From assembly GCA_036382855.1 (NCBI GenBank), contig DASVPO010000007.1, forward strand, positions 1 to 64,000: a DNA stretch of 64,000 nucleotides, read 5' to 3'. Both the position numbers and the translations under genes were made by a program. Numbering within the stretch: the stretch's first letter is position 1; every line of letters begins with the position of its first letter. The notes beneath the pieces are model-generated. The model saw only the letters and a list, made by a program, of their open reading frames with translations, did not search any database and was not told the DNA's origin. Positions 42,562-51,162 of the stretch are shown here, piece by piece. The stretch is from DASVTR01 sp036382855. Lineage in GTDB: Bacteria > Acidobacteriota > Blastocatellia > Pyrinomonadales > Pyrinomonadaceae.

Positions 42562-43226
42562 CGCTGTTTTTGAGTCGCTGTCATAGCCGCGTCCATTGAC
42601 CGCTTCCAAGAAGCTAGTTTACTTCGCAACTTCCTACGGCGGCTGTTAACCTCTTGCGCGGTGATGCCTAAGCAAGCGGCGATGTCCTCTCTCTTCGTAC
42701 AACCACCGCTGAGAACGGCATTTACGTACTCCTCAAGTTCGGAATCCCCTTTAACGAGTGGTAACACGCGGCGTGCTACAATCGCCGCATTCAGGCTGTA
42801 AAACCCTTCGTCAGCATGGCTGGGCAGATTGGCGAGCGTGGGTTTATTGCTGTATTCGCCCCACGCACCTTCTCCGCCCTCAGAGGGCTCAAGCACCTCC
42901 GTCCGCTTGTACTCCCGACCTTCCTTCACAAGGTCGAGAAAGTCATTTCTCATGACTTTCCTGAGTAGCCGATAGAGTTCGCTATCCGGTGACCCTTCGG
43001 ACGTAGGCTGCCATTCCACATTGCCCTTAATAAATTCCGTGACCGTATCGAAGGCTAATTCCTTCGCGGATTTCCCCGTGGCTGGCAGAACAGATTCCTC
43101 TCCAGAACAACCCTCCTGCAAGAACCACTTTGCAGCGCAAGCCGTAAGCCGCTTCACAAGAAGGACTAAGTCCACGCGAGAGAAAAGAGGGTCGCTTAGG
43201 TCCATAGGCAAGATGACAGGCTCCAC
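42558..43226 (-). CDS. Sigma-70-like factor or sigma-derived regulator
   Basis: 222 aa from GTG 43226 (an internal ATG at 43205 is an alternative). The middle resembles sigma region 2 (AKELAFDTVTEFIKGN, LYRLLRKVMRNDFLDLVKEG). The C-terminus resembles region 4 HTH (LEEYVNAVLSGGCTKREDIA, ACLGITAQEVNSRRRKLRSK). Between them lies a Gly/Glu-rich linker. First gene of the operon, coupled by ATGA to the IrrE-macro gene, so it may be the protease's substrate or the operon's activator. Confidence 0.75.
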   Translation of the reverse strand: MEPVILPMDLSDPLFSRVDLVLLVKRLTACAAKWFLQEGCSGEESVLPATGKSAKELAFDTVTEFIKGNVEWQPTSEGSPDSELYRLLRKVMRNDFLDLVKEGREYKRTEVLEPSEGGEGAWGEYSNKPTLANLPSHADEGFYSLNAAIVARRVLPLVKGDSELEEYVNAVLSGGCTKREDIAACLGITAQEVNSRRRKLRSKLASWKRSMDAAMTATQKQR

Positions 43227-43247
43227 CTGATAAGCGATTCAGAACAA

Positions 43248-43269
43248 CAAAAATTTACGTAAATTTTTG
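43248..43269. promoter_or_regulatory. Perfect 22-bp palindrome upstream of the sigma-like operon
   Basis: CAAAAATTTAC (43248-43258) is followed directly by its complement (43259-43269), 21 bases upstream of the first start codon on the minus strand. Likely operator of the four-gene operon. Confidence 0.7.
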
Positions 43270-43411
43270 GCTGTCCTAATCGCTTTAGTGGCAGGGATGG
43301 CCTTTCCAATGGCTTTCCCTGCGGCCACAGGCTTTCCATGTCGGGTTCTATACTAATAGAAATCCGCAGGGGCCGCTAGGATGTTCAGTTCTTCAAAGAT
43401 GGAGGAGTCCA

Positions 43412-43624
43412 ATGGCAAGACGGTACAGCGGGAATATGAATGGCGAGAGGTATCTGGCTAACACGAATAAGATGGAAGTTCACGACCTCGACAACGAGAA
43501 GACGAACTGCCAGATAGACGAAATTATCAGGGCGGGCCATGACCGTCCTTACAACTCCCAGTCGGCAGCCAACTCCGCTGGCTATGACAACTGCGCCTAC
43601 TGCATAGGCGGGTCAACGAGATAG
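43412..43624 (+). CDS. Small conserved-looking protein, 70 aa
   Basis: A GGAGG site 9 bases before the ATG supports the start. The product (KMEVHDLDNEKTNCQIDEII ... AGYDNCAYCIGGSTR) has a CAYC pair at the end and no signal peptide. I recall similar short proteins beside DUF3892 proteins but know no function. It is divergent from the sigma-like operon and followed by a strong hairpin. Confidence 0.65.
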   Translation: MARRYSGNMNGERYLANTNKMEVHDLDNEKTNCQIDEIIRAGHDRPYNSQSAANSAGYDNCAYCIGGSTR

Positions 43625-43632
43625 GGACGTAT

Positions 43633-43679
43633 CTCAGCGGCAGCCGCCTTACATGACCGTTTTGGCGACTGCCGCTGAG
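43633..43679 (+). terminator. Strong hairpin between two small genes (attenuator or partial terminator)
   Basis: CTCAGCGGCAG (43633-43643) pairs with CTGCCGCTGAG (43669-43679), with an inner CCGCC/GGCG pairing. No U-tract follows, so it may moderate rather than stop transcription, or stabilise the upstream mRNA. Confidence 0.5.
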
Positions 43680-43717
43680 GCGACCAACACAAAGCTCTTC
43701 TGGAAAGGGGTAAGCAA

Positions 43718-43999
43718 GTGGACCTTAGAATAGACTGCATCAACAAGACGGATCGGTACAGCCCGCACGAACGCATTCGGTACGTGGGGGGCTTCAACGT
43801 AGGCGCTAGCACACGCTGGAAAATAACCCAGCAGCAGGCTATCGACTATATTGAGAAGCGTGAACACACGTTCTACACGATGGTCAGCGGCAGACGCGCT
43901 AACGTGATTGTTGCCGTACACAACGGCAACAAATACATCAAGACGGAGAATGACGGCGAGCAGCCGAACAACCTCCTGTCACTGCCTGAGTGCTCGTAA
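43718..43999 (+). CDS. DUF3892-like small protein
   Basis: 93 aa from GTG 43718, preceded by AAAGGGG. The pattern (RIDCINKTDRYSPHERIRYV, GGFNVGASTRWKITQQQAI, YIEKREHTFYTMVSGR, VHNGNKYIKTENDGEQPNNL) fits DUF3892, a small beta-rich domain of unknown function. It lies downstream of the 70-aa gene and the hairpin, probably in the same transcript. Confidence 0.75.
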   Translation: MDLRIDCINKTDRYSPHERIRYVGGFNVGASTRWKITQQQAIDYIEKREHTFYTMVSGRRANVIVAVHNGNKYIKTENDGEQPNNLLSLPECS

Positions 44000-44086
44000 T
44001 GTTGAGGTAATCGACATTGAGCTAATTTACGTTTCAATTTAGCCCCAAGATTGAAGGCAGACGAAAATACGTTAGGAGTAAAGCAT

Positions 44087-44443
44087 ATGGCAAAAAAGGG
44101 GGGTAGCGACGACTGGTGGATACTTCTCCTGCTCGCCTTAGCTGGAGGGGTCGCCCTGTATTACATACAGACAGGTCGAGGGGAAGAAAACGACGCGGCG
44201 CTCATACCGAACAACCTTGAGCGTCAAATAGACCGCGTTGTCGCAGAGCTAAACAAGCAGTTCGGCAAACGGTGGGCAGATTGGGGTATGGATGCGCTCA
44301 TGTCTCACCTCCAAAAGGTGCTACCGCCACAGGTGGTTGCGCTGGTTGGGGCGGTTTCCGCAGTAGAGTTGGCGTCAAGGCGTACGTCGATGACTAGCTC
44401 CGCCAAGCGGCAGGCCGCCGTACAACGGGCGCTCGTAGGATAA
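44087..44443 (+). CDS. Small single-pass membrane protein
   Basis: I start at ATG 44087 (MAKKGGSDDWW), which has AGGAG seven bases upstream; an open frame runs to 44051. 118 aa with one membrane segment (WWILLLLALAGGVALYYI, residues 10-27), then an amphipathic helical tail. Not a family I recognise. Third of three small genes reading away from the sigma-like operon. Confidence 0.65.
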   Translation: MAKKGGSDDWWILLLLALAGGVALYYIQTGRGEENDAALIPNNLERQIDRVVAELNKQFGKRWADWGMDALMSHLQKVLPPQVVALVGAVSAVELASRRTSMTSSAKRQAAVQRALVG

Positions 44444-44665
44444 GTATTTGTTGATATGAGGGCTCGTGTGGTACAGGCGCTCATAGCTGTCATCTAGTTC
44501 AGTGATTAGCGAACCAGAAGGCTGCTGCATCTTGTCACGAGGGCGAAAGAAGTTATAATAATCTTCGAGTTTATGGTCGAAACCCTCTGAGGAAGAGGGT
44601 TAATCTGTCGAGCGGAAAATGTGATGGTTTATAAACGGCAAAACATTAGGTTAATAGGAGGCGCG

Positions 44666-44749
44666 GTGAATAAAACTCATCAGCCGCTAAGTGGAGCGCC
44701 CCACCAAGAGCCCGACTTCTCGGATGCGACTAAGCTCAAACCCATCTGA
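44666..44749 (+). CDS. Possible 27-aa peptide
   Basis: GTG with a strong TAGGAGG site 5 bases upstream; 27 codons ending TGA, followed 33 bases later by a strong terminator. The product is hydrophilic (SGAPHQEPDFSDATKLKPI at the end). Size makes coding status uncertain; the rest of 44444-44917 holds no other gene. Confidence 0.35.
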   Translation: MNKTHQPLSGAPHQEPDFSDATKLKPI

Positions 44750-44782
44750 ATTTCATCAGTAGGATCTGGGTTTAATGGAGAC

Positions 44783-44819
44783 AAAAGCCGTCCCGAGATA
44801 ACTCCTCGGGACGGCTTTT
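44783..44819. terminator. Bidirectional Rho-independent terminator
   Basis: AAAAGCCGTCCCGAG (44783-44797) pairs perfectly with its complement (44805-44819) around a 7-nt loop, with A-rich and T-rich outer ends. It separates the small-gene cluster from the nuclease-Avs cluster. Confidence 0.9.
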
Positions 44820-44917
44820 GATGTCATGTGATTAGGGGAGAGAAAGTTACCCAATTTCTTACAAGCGTATGGACGGCAAGTAAACCGCCCAATAAATTAA
44901 CTTGATTTAACAGTCAT

Positions 44918-46513
44918 ATGAGTAAAGCCGAAGAGATGAAAGCTACCCGAACCACGCCTGTGTTACAGCGTGCTGATGGGGTCACGCCCGCTGAGCGGTA
45001 TCTGAAGCGGCTCTGTGACCACTCGTTTTTGTCGCTATGGAGCTATTCTGGTGTCTATCGTGACCAAGGGCATGGCACCAAAGGAGGGGATGGCAAAGAA
45101 GTCTGTGACCTGCTCGTTGTATTCCAGGATCACATCATAATTTTCTCCGATAAGGAGTGCGCATTTCCTTCGACCAGCAATCTCGAACTCGACTGGAGCC
45201 GATGGTTTAAGCGGGCCGTCTTGAAATCTGCTGAACAGATCTGGGGGGCGGAGCGCTGGATCAAAGCTTTCCCCGATCGCCTCTTCTTGGACCGGGCTTG
45301 TACCCAGCCGTTCCCAATTGACTTGCCGAATCCCGCAAACGCCAAATTCCACCGTATCGTTGTTGCTCATGAGGCGTCCCGTCGGTGTCGTGAAGAATTG
45401 GGCGGTAGTGGCAGCTTGATGATTGCCCCAGATATAGTTGGCGCGGCACACACCGCAGGCACTTCAGGGGGCATCAGGCCTTTCATGATTGGTCAACTCG
45501 ACCCCGGTCGCGGCTATGTGCATGTGTTCGATGACACGTCATTAGACGTTGTGATGAGCACACTCGATACGGTCTCCGACTTTGTAGAGTACTTGACTAA
45601 AAAAGAGCGATTCATCCTGAGTGGGCGGCTTGGCTTCGCGGCTGGCGAAGAGGATCTGCTGGCATTCTATCTCAAGTACCTTAACGAAGAAGGCGAGCAT
45701 GATTTCGTCATACCTCCGCACATCACAACGGTAGTCATCGAAGAGGGGCTGTGGGAGGCGTTTACTCACAGCCCCGAGCGCCTTTCCCAGTTGGCGGCTA
45801 ACGAGGTCAGTTACTCTTGGGACGCGTTGATTGAGACTTTCAGCGCGCACGTACTCGCAGGCACTCAGTATTTCACCACTCATCCGGGTTACAGCAATCT
45901 GAGTAACCAAGAGAAAATCTTCCGCTTCTTCGCGCGGGAGCCGCGCACTCGGCGGCGCATTCTGGCGCGGAGCTTGCTAGAGGCGATCAGCAGCACGTCC
46001 AAGACCATGCGCCTTACGCGCGTCACGCTGCCCTCAAAGCCGGGTGATCCTTACTACGTCTTTTTGCTCCTGCCGCATTTAGCGGGCGTGCCTTATGAAG
46101 AGTACAGAGAGGTAAGGTGGAGGCTGCTCGAAGCATGTTGCTTGGTGACCAAGCTAAACTTCCTGGAGGCGCAAGACATAATTGGCATTGCTACAGAGTC
46201 AGGCAGAACTGCCGAAGGGTCTGAAGACGCAATGTATTATGACGCCCGCGGTTGGACGGCGGAAGAACGCGCTGAGGCCAAAAGCTTACAGCGAGATTTG
46301 GGTATATTGACACAGGTCACCAGAGTAGAAGGTACTGAGAAGGAGTACCCGGAGGCGAGCCCGGCTGCCGGACTTAGCCCTGTTCCACTTGCGCCGTTAC
46401 TTGCCGATTTCCCGCGTAAGCAACCTTGCCCCTGCGGCAGCGGCAAGAAGTTTAAGCGTTGCTGCGGAGATAGCAGGCACCGGCAAAAATCACAGCGAAG
46501 AGTGCGCCGCTAG
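44918..46513 (+). CDS. Predicted nuclease with C-terminal SEC-C zinc motif
   Basis: 531 aa. The N-terminal 200 residues have a restriction-like core: GKEVCDLLVVFQDHIIIFSDKE (Asp ... D-K-E, about residues 59-80), then WFKRAVLKSAEQIWGAERW. The middle is helical with GEEDLLAFYLKYL. The C-terminus PCPCGSGKKFKRCC (503-516) is a SEC-C zinc motif. A broken paralogue lies at 51163, beyond the STAND gene, so the two nucleases bracket it. It may be the effector or partner of that NTPase. Confidence 0.7.
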   Translation: MSKAEEMKATRTTPVLQRADGVTPAERYLKRLCDHSFLSLWSYSGVYRDQGHGTKGGDGKEVCDLLVVFQDHIIIFSDKECAFPSTSNLELDWSRWFKRAVLKSAEQIWGAERWIKAFPDRLFLDRACTQPFPIDLPNPANAKFHRIVVAHEASRRCREELGGSGSLMIAPDIVGAAHTAGTSGGIRPFMIGQLDPGRGYVHVFDDTSLDVVMSTLDTVSDFVEYLTKKERFILSGRLGFAAGEEDLLAFYLKYLNEEGEHDFVIPPHITTVVIEEGLWEAFTHSPERLSQLAANEVSYSWDALIETFSAHVLAGTQYFTTHPGYSNLSNQEKIFRFFAREPRTRRRILARSLLEAISSTSKTMRLTRVTLPSKPGDPYYVFLLLPHLAGVPYEEYREVRWRLLEACCLVTKLNFLEAQDIIGIATESGRTAEGSEDAMYYDARGWTAEERAEAKSLQRDLGILTQVTRVEGTEKEYPEASPAAGLSPVPLAPLLADFPRKQPCPCGSGKKFKRCCGDSRHRQKSQRRVRR

Positions 46514-46541
46514 AGACTAAAGATAATATTAGGTTATTGGC

Positions 46542-49500
46542 ATGAGCATAGATTGGCGAAACTTCAGGTCACTTGGGAACTCACAGAATACTGCTTTCGA
46601 GGAACTCTGTTGCCAGCTAGCTGCTTCCGAATCCGTACCGCTGGGGTCCAGATTTGTCCGCAAAGGCGCTCCGGACGCAGGAATAGAGTGCTTCTGGATT
46701 TTGCCTGATGGCAAAGAGTGGGGGTGGCAGGCCAAATTCTTCTTCGAGGTGGGGAAAGCGCAGTGGCTTCAGTTAGACGAATCCATCAGGACCGCGCTCA
46801 AGAAGCATCCGCGGCTAACTACATTCACAGTCTGTCTGCCTATTGACAGGCGAGATCCACGTATCGAAGGACGGAAGGATTTGATGGAGCAGTGGCACGC
46901 TCGGATAGAAAAGTGGAAAGAGTGGGCACGTGAAGAAGGAGGTGTCGTAGAGTTCCAATATTGGGGTGAGCACGAACTTTGGGAGCGTCTCGGTAAGGAA
47001 GATCATCGCGGGCGTTACTTCTTCTGGTTTAACAAGGAGTTGTTCAGTAGACAATGGTTTGCCGACTTCGTTGCTGAAGGTATTGCGAACGCCGGGCCGC
47101 GCTATACGCCAGAAATTCACGTCGGGCTACCAATTGCTGACCTCTTCGAAGGCTTGGGGCGGACGACACCGTTCTACGCACATGTCAGTGAAGTATATGG
47201 GGAATTGAAGCGCGCATACTCGAAGGTACGGTTCGACTCTGACGGGACGCGGTTAGACAGCTTGCTCGCCAGCTTGAGCAAAGATGCGCTCCAGCTATTC
47301 CCGTTGCTGGAGCACGTTGAGGATTCAGGTATTAACCGTATTGACTTTGAGACCTCTGCCAAGCTCGCCTTCCAGATCAACGAAAAGGCTTGGGAGGCGG
47401 CTGAGTTTTTAGATGAGAAGCGGCGAACTAAGCCGGATGCTAAAGCGAACTCCGGTTCCACACAGCCTGCTCCGCGACAGCCAGATAGCGGTTATCAACG
47501 ACACCTGTTGTCGGAGCTAGCAAATCGAGCTGCGGAGTTAGGCCAGTTATGCAAAAGCACTAAATGTCGTCTTGCCAACGTCCCGGCACTCCTCCTCGTC
47601 GGCGACGCCGGGACGGGAAAGTCACACCTCTTCTGTGACGTGGCAAAGCGCAGAGTGGAGATGGGGCTGCCAACTGTGCTTCTACTGGGCGAAAACTTCT
47701 CTGAGGAGGAACCGTGGTCGCAGATTATAAAGATGCTCGGTTTGACCTGCGGCAGGGCGGAATTTCTTGGTGCTTTAGAGGCCTCTGCTCAGGCGGCTAA
47801 CGCGAAAGCCCTTATCATGATCGATGCCCTTAATGAGGGTGAAGGTAAGACGCTATGGCGACGTCACTTCGCCGGTATCCTGACGGCCCTCTCTCGCTAT
47901 CCCTGGATCAGTTTCGCCGTCAGCGTCCGCTCCTCTTATGAAAGCACAGTCATGCCGGAGGGCCTGTCATCTGAGAAGATTATCAGGCAGACGCACCCCG
48001 GGTTTGCTGACCACGAGTACCAAGCGACCACAACTTTCTTTGATTTCTACGGCATCAAAGCCCCTAGCGTTCCCTTACTCAATCCTGAATTCCAGAATCC
48101 ACTATTCCTCAAGTTGTTCTGCAAGGGGTTACAGAACGCAGGCTATACGGAGCTACCGGCCGGGCTACAGGGAGTTACGGCGATCTTCGATTTCTTCATC
48201 GATTCAGTCAACAGGAAACTATCTGGGCCTAAGCTGCTCGATTTTGACCGCGCCTCCGATCTAGTGCAGAAAGCCGTCAACAGGCTTGTTGACGCCATGA
48301 CGCGGAAAGGCGAGACGTGGTTGTCACGTGAAGAGGCGCAAGAAATCGTCAACGACCTCTTGCCGGGCAGAGGCTATGATAAGTCTCTCTTCAGGCATCT
48401 TCTTGCTGAAGGCGTCATTGCGGAGGACCGGGCACCAGTCGACTCTGACCGAGGAGGGTGGATCGACAGCGTGCATTTCTCGTATCAACGCCTCTCTGAT
48501 CACCTGCTCATGAAGCGACTACTTGATGAGCACCTTGACGCCGAAGACCCGTGTATCGCTTTCGAGCCTGATCGCCAGTTAGGCGCACTGGTTAAAGATG
48601 AAGTCGCTTGCTGGCAGAATCGTGGGATAGTTGAAGCCCTCTGCATCCAACTTCCTGAGCGTACCGGCAGAGAACTATTCGACTGCGCCCCGCGATGTGC
48701 TGCTTGGCAGCCAGCACTTGAGGCTTTCGTCGAGAGCCTCATCTGGCGGCGCCCAAAAGCTATCGGTGACGCGACGTTAAGATATATAAACGAGCATGTC
48801 ATACACTCGGAGGAACTGCATCATGAGTTCCTCGACGCCTTGCTGACAGTTGCTTCCAACCTGCAGCACCCATACAACGCTGACTTCTTGCACAGGCATC
48901 TAGAAGGCTTTTCGCTCCCAGACAGGGACGCGTGGTGGTCTATATACTTACATGAACGGTACACGAACAACGAGCACAGCGTCGTACATCGGTTGATAGA
49001 TTGGGCTTGGTCTCCAACAGACAAGAGTCATATCCGAGACGAGTCAATACGACTCTACGCTACGGCGCTCTCGTGGTTCCTGACGACCTCAAACCGATTC
49101 ACCCGTGACCGGGCGACTAAGGCCCTAGTCTCACTTTTAACTCCTCGCATTAGAGTGCTCAGGGATGTCTTGGCAAAGTTTCATGCAGTCAATGATCCAT
49201 ACGTCACCGAGCGCCTCTACGCGGTTGCTTACGGTTGCTCGATGCGAAGCACTGATGATGAAGCCATTGGCGAACTGGCTGCCGACATCTACCGGGCGAT
49301 CTTCGAGGGCGGCTCACCGCCAGTACACATCTTGCTCCGCGACTACGCGCGCGGCGTGATCGAGCGTGCTTTATACTTGGGCATCGACCTGCAAATTGAT
49401 GTTGACAAGGTTAGGCCACCTTACAACAGTGAATGGCCGGATGACATACCCTCAAAAGAGGAATTAGAGGGGAAGTACAACCCGAAGGGGCTTGGTCGTT

Positions 49501-51122
49501 CTGACGACGGAGTGGCCCAAGCCGAAATTGTCCACTCAGTGATGGGTTCTGAAGATTTCGCTAGGTACGTCATAGGAACTAACTGGGGGCACTTCGATTG
49601 GACTTCTCGACGTTTAGATGAGGCGGGACAACCCACGCGCCGCGAGATATACGAGCGGTTCATCTCTTCTTTAACAGACAGACAGAAAAAGGCGTTCGAG
49701 GAACTCGGCAACGTGCACGACAACTTCGACCGCTACCTTCGCATGGATGAACAACGGAGACGTGAGACTTTCGGCGAACAGTTGACGGAAGATCTCTTCA
49801 GGGAGGTGCTGGCGTATCTAGAAGGGCGTCTCCGCGCCACCTTGGGGAAGCGAAAACTTGCGACGTTTGAGGAGCACGTCAAAGCTTGCCTCGAAGACCC
49901 TCTCAGGTGCAGGAGTGATTATCACTTCGACCTATCCTTAGCGCAGCGCTGGATACTGCAACGAGTCTTCGACCTTGGATGGACGACGGATCGTTTCGGC
50001 CATTTCGACCGCTATGTTAACCGCTGGACGAATGACTACCGCACGGCGCACAAACCGGAGCGCATCGGTAAGAAATATCAGTGGATTGCCTTCCACGAGT
50101 TCCTAGCGCGGGCGGCTGATAATTTCGAGTACAGGGCGAACGAGTGGTCAGGGCAGGGAGAAAAATATGAAGGGCCGTGGCAGCCATCCGAGCGCGACAT
50201 TGATCCCTCATGTTTGTTAAAGGCGACTGGACGTGAGGTGTGGAAGCAGCGCACAAACACCTGGTGGTTCCCCTTAGCCTATAAAGACTGGGGCAAAGAT
50301 TGGAGCGGCGGCGAGCCCGACGATGATTGGCTTAGGAGAAGCGATGATGTGCCCCAAGTTGAATCTCTCATTGAAACTGTCAACCCGATAGATGGGTCTC
50401 GGTGGCTCACCCTCGACGGATATTATCAGTGGGAGCAGCTCCTGCCGATCGGCGAAGATCCGTCCGAGAATAGACGCAAGGAATTCTGGTATATCTTGAA
50501 TAGCTACATCGTAAAAAGAGAGGATATTGATGTTGTATTCGAATGGGCGAAGGAGCAAGACTTCTTCGGTCGGTGGATGCCGGAATCACACGCGCTCCAC
50601 CAAGTCTTTCTCGGCGAGTTCTTCTGGTCACCTGCCTATGAGTACCACAACATACCATATTTTCATCGCGATGGCTGGACGCGCGGTCATAGTGAGCGCA
50701 TCCCGCGAGAGGTGCTTCTAACGAACGAAGAATATATGCGAGAGGACAAAGGATTTGATTGTTCGATGGACGAGGGTTATGTGATCAACCTTCCGACAAA
50801 GTGGATAGTAGACGGCATGGCTTTAAGATGGAACGGGAGCGACGGGCATTTCTTTGATCCTAGAGGAGATTTGGTCGCTTTCGACCCGTCCGTAAAGAAT
50901 AAAGGGCCAGGTGCCTTACTGATTAACAAACAAAAGTTTCTCAAATTTCTGCGTGAAGCAGATTGCGATATTCTATGGACAGTGCTCGGAGAAAAAAGTG
51001 ACTTCCACTACGGAATGCACGGGACTGATCGTTCGGGCCGTCTTATGATCAACGGAGCATATAGAATCTTGAACGGTGAAATCCATGGAGTCCGCACAGC
51101 GAAGTTCATCGAGGCGCGGTAA
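46542..51122 (+). CDS. Avs-like STAND NTPase with N-terminal nuclease domain
   Basis: 1526 aa. The N-terminal PD-(D/E)XK-like domain has FEELCCQLA, Asp45/Glu49 in GAPDAGIECFW and Gln63-x-Lys65 in GWQAKF. The STAND ATPase has Walker A GDAGTGKS (354-361) and Walker B ALIMIDALNE (423-432), followed by FAVSVRSSY. The remaining 900 residues are helical and then Trp/Tyr-rich, presumably the sensor. Size and order fit AVAST (Avs) phage sensors, which bind a phage protein, oligomerise and switch on an N-terminal effector. It starts 28 bases after the nuclease-SEC-C gene. Confidence 0.8.
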   Translation: MSIDWRNFRSLGNSQNTAFEELCCQLAASESVPLGSRFVRKGAPDAGIECFWILPDGKEWGWQAKFFFEVGKAQWLQLDESIRTALKKHPRLTTFTVCLPIDRRDPRIEGRKDLMEQWHARIEKWKEWAREEGGVVEFQYWGEHELWERLGKEDHRGRYFFWFNKELFSRQWFADFVAEGIANAGPRYTPEIHVGLPIADLFEGLGRTTPFYAHVSEVYGELKRAYSKVRFDSDGTRLDSLLASLSKDALQLFPLLEHVEDSGINRIDFETSAKLAFQINEKAWEAAEFLDEKRRTKPDAKANSGSTQPAPRQPDSGYQRHLLSELANRAAELGQLCKSTKCRLANVPALLLVGDAGTGKSHLFCDVAKRRVEMGLPTVLLLGENFSEEEPWSQIIKMLGLTCGRAEFLGALEASAQAANAKALIMIDALNEGEGKTLWRRHFAGILTALSRYPWISFAVSVRSSYESTVMPEGLSSEKIIRQTHPGFADHEYQATTTFFDFYGIKAPSVPLLNPEFQNPLFLKLFCKGLQNAGYTELPAGLQGVTAIFDFFIDSVNRKLSGPKLLDFDRASDLVQKAVNRLVDAMTRKGETWLSREEAQEIVNDLLPGRGYDKSLFRHLLAEGVIAEDRAPVDSDRGGWIDSVHFSYQRLSDHLLMKRLLDEHLDAEDPCIAFEPDRQLGALVKDEVACWQNRGIVEALCIQLPERTGRELFDCAPRCAAWQPALEAFVESLIWRRPKAIGDATLRYINEHVIHSEELHHEFLDALLTVASNLQHPYNADFLHRHLEGFSLPDRDAWWSIYLHERYTNNEHSVVHRLIDWAWSPTDKSHIRDESIRLYATALSWFLTTSNRFTRDRATKALVSLLTPRIRVLRDVLAKFHAVNDPYVTERLYAVAYGCSMRSTDDEAIGELAADIYRAIFEGGSPPVHILLRDYARGVIERALYLGIDLQIDVDKVRPPYNSEWPDDIPSKEELEGKYNPKGLGRSDDGVAQAEIVHSVMGSEDFARYVIGTNWGHFDWTSRRLDEAGQPTRREIYERFISSLTDRQKKAFEELGNVHDNFDRYLRMDEQRRRETFGEQLTEDLFREVLAYLEGRLRATLGKRKLATFEEHVKACLEDPLRCRSDYHFDLSLAQRWILQRVFDLGWTTDRFGHFDRYVNRWTNDYRTAHKPERIGKKYQWIAFHEFLARAADNFEYRANEWSGQGEKYEGPWQPSERDIDPSCLLKATGREVWKQRTNTWWFPLAYKDWGKDWSGGEPDDDWLRRSDDVPQVESLIETVNPIDGSRWLTLDGYYQWEQLLPIGEDPSENRRKEFWYILNSYIVKREDIDVVFEWAKEQDFFGRWMPESHALHQVFLGEFFWSPAYEYHNIPYFHRDGWTRGHSERIPREVLLTNEEYMREDKGFDCSMDEGYVINLPTKWIVDGMALRWNGSDGHFFDPRGDLVAFDPSVKNKGPGALLINKQKFLKFLREADCDILWTVLGEKSDFHYGMHGTDRSGRLMINGAYRILNGEIHGVRTAKFIEAR

Positions 51123-51162
51123 TTATTGAACCGCCTACGACGTTTAACTAGGAGTTGCTCAA

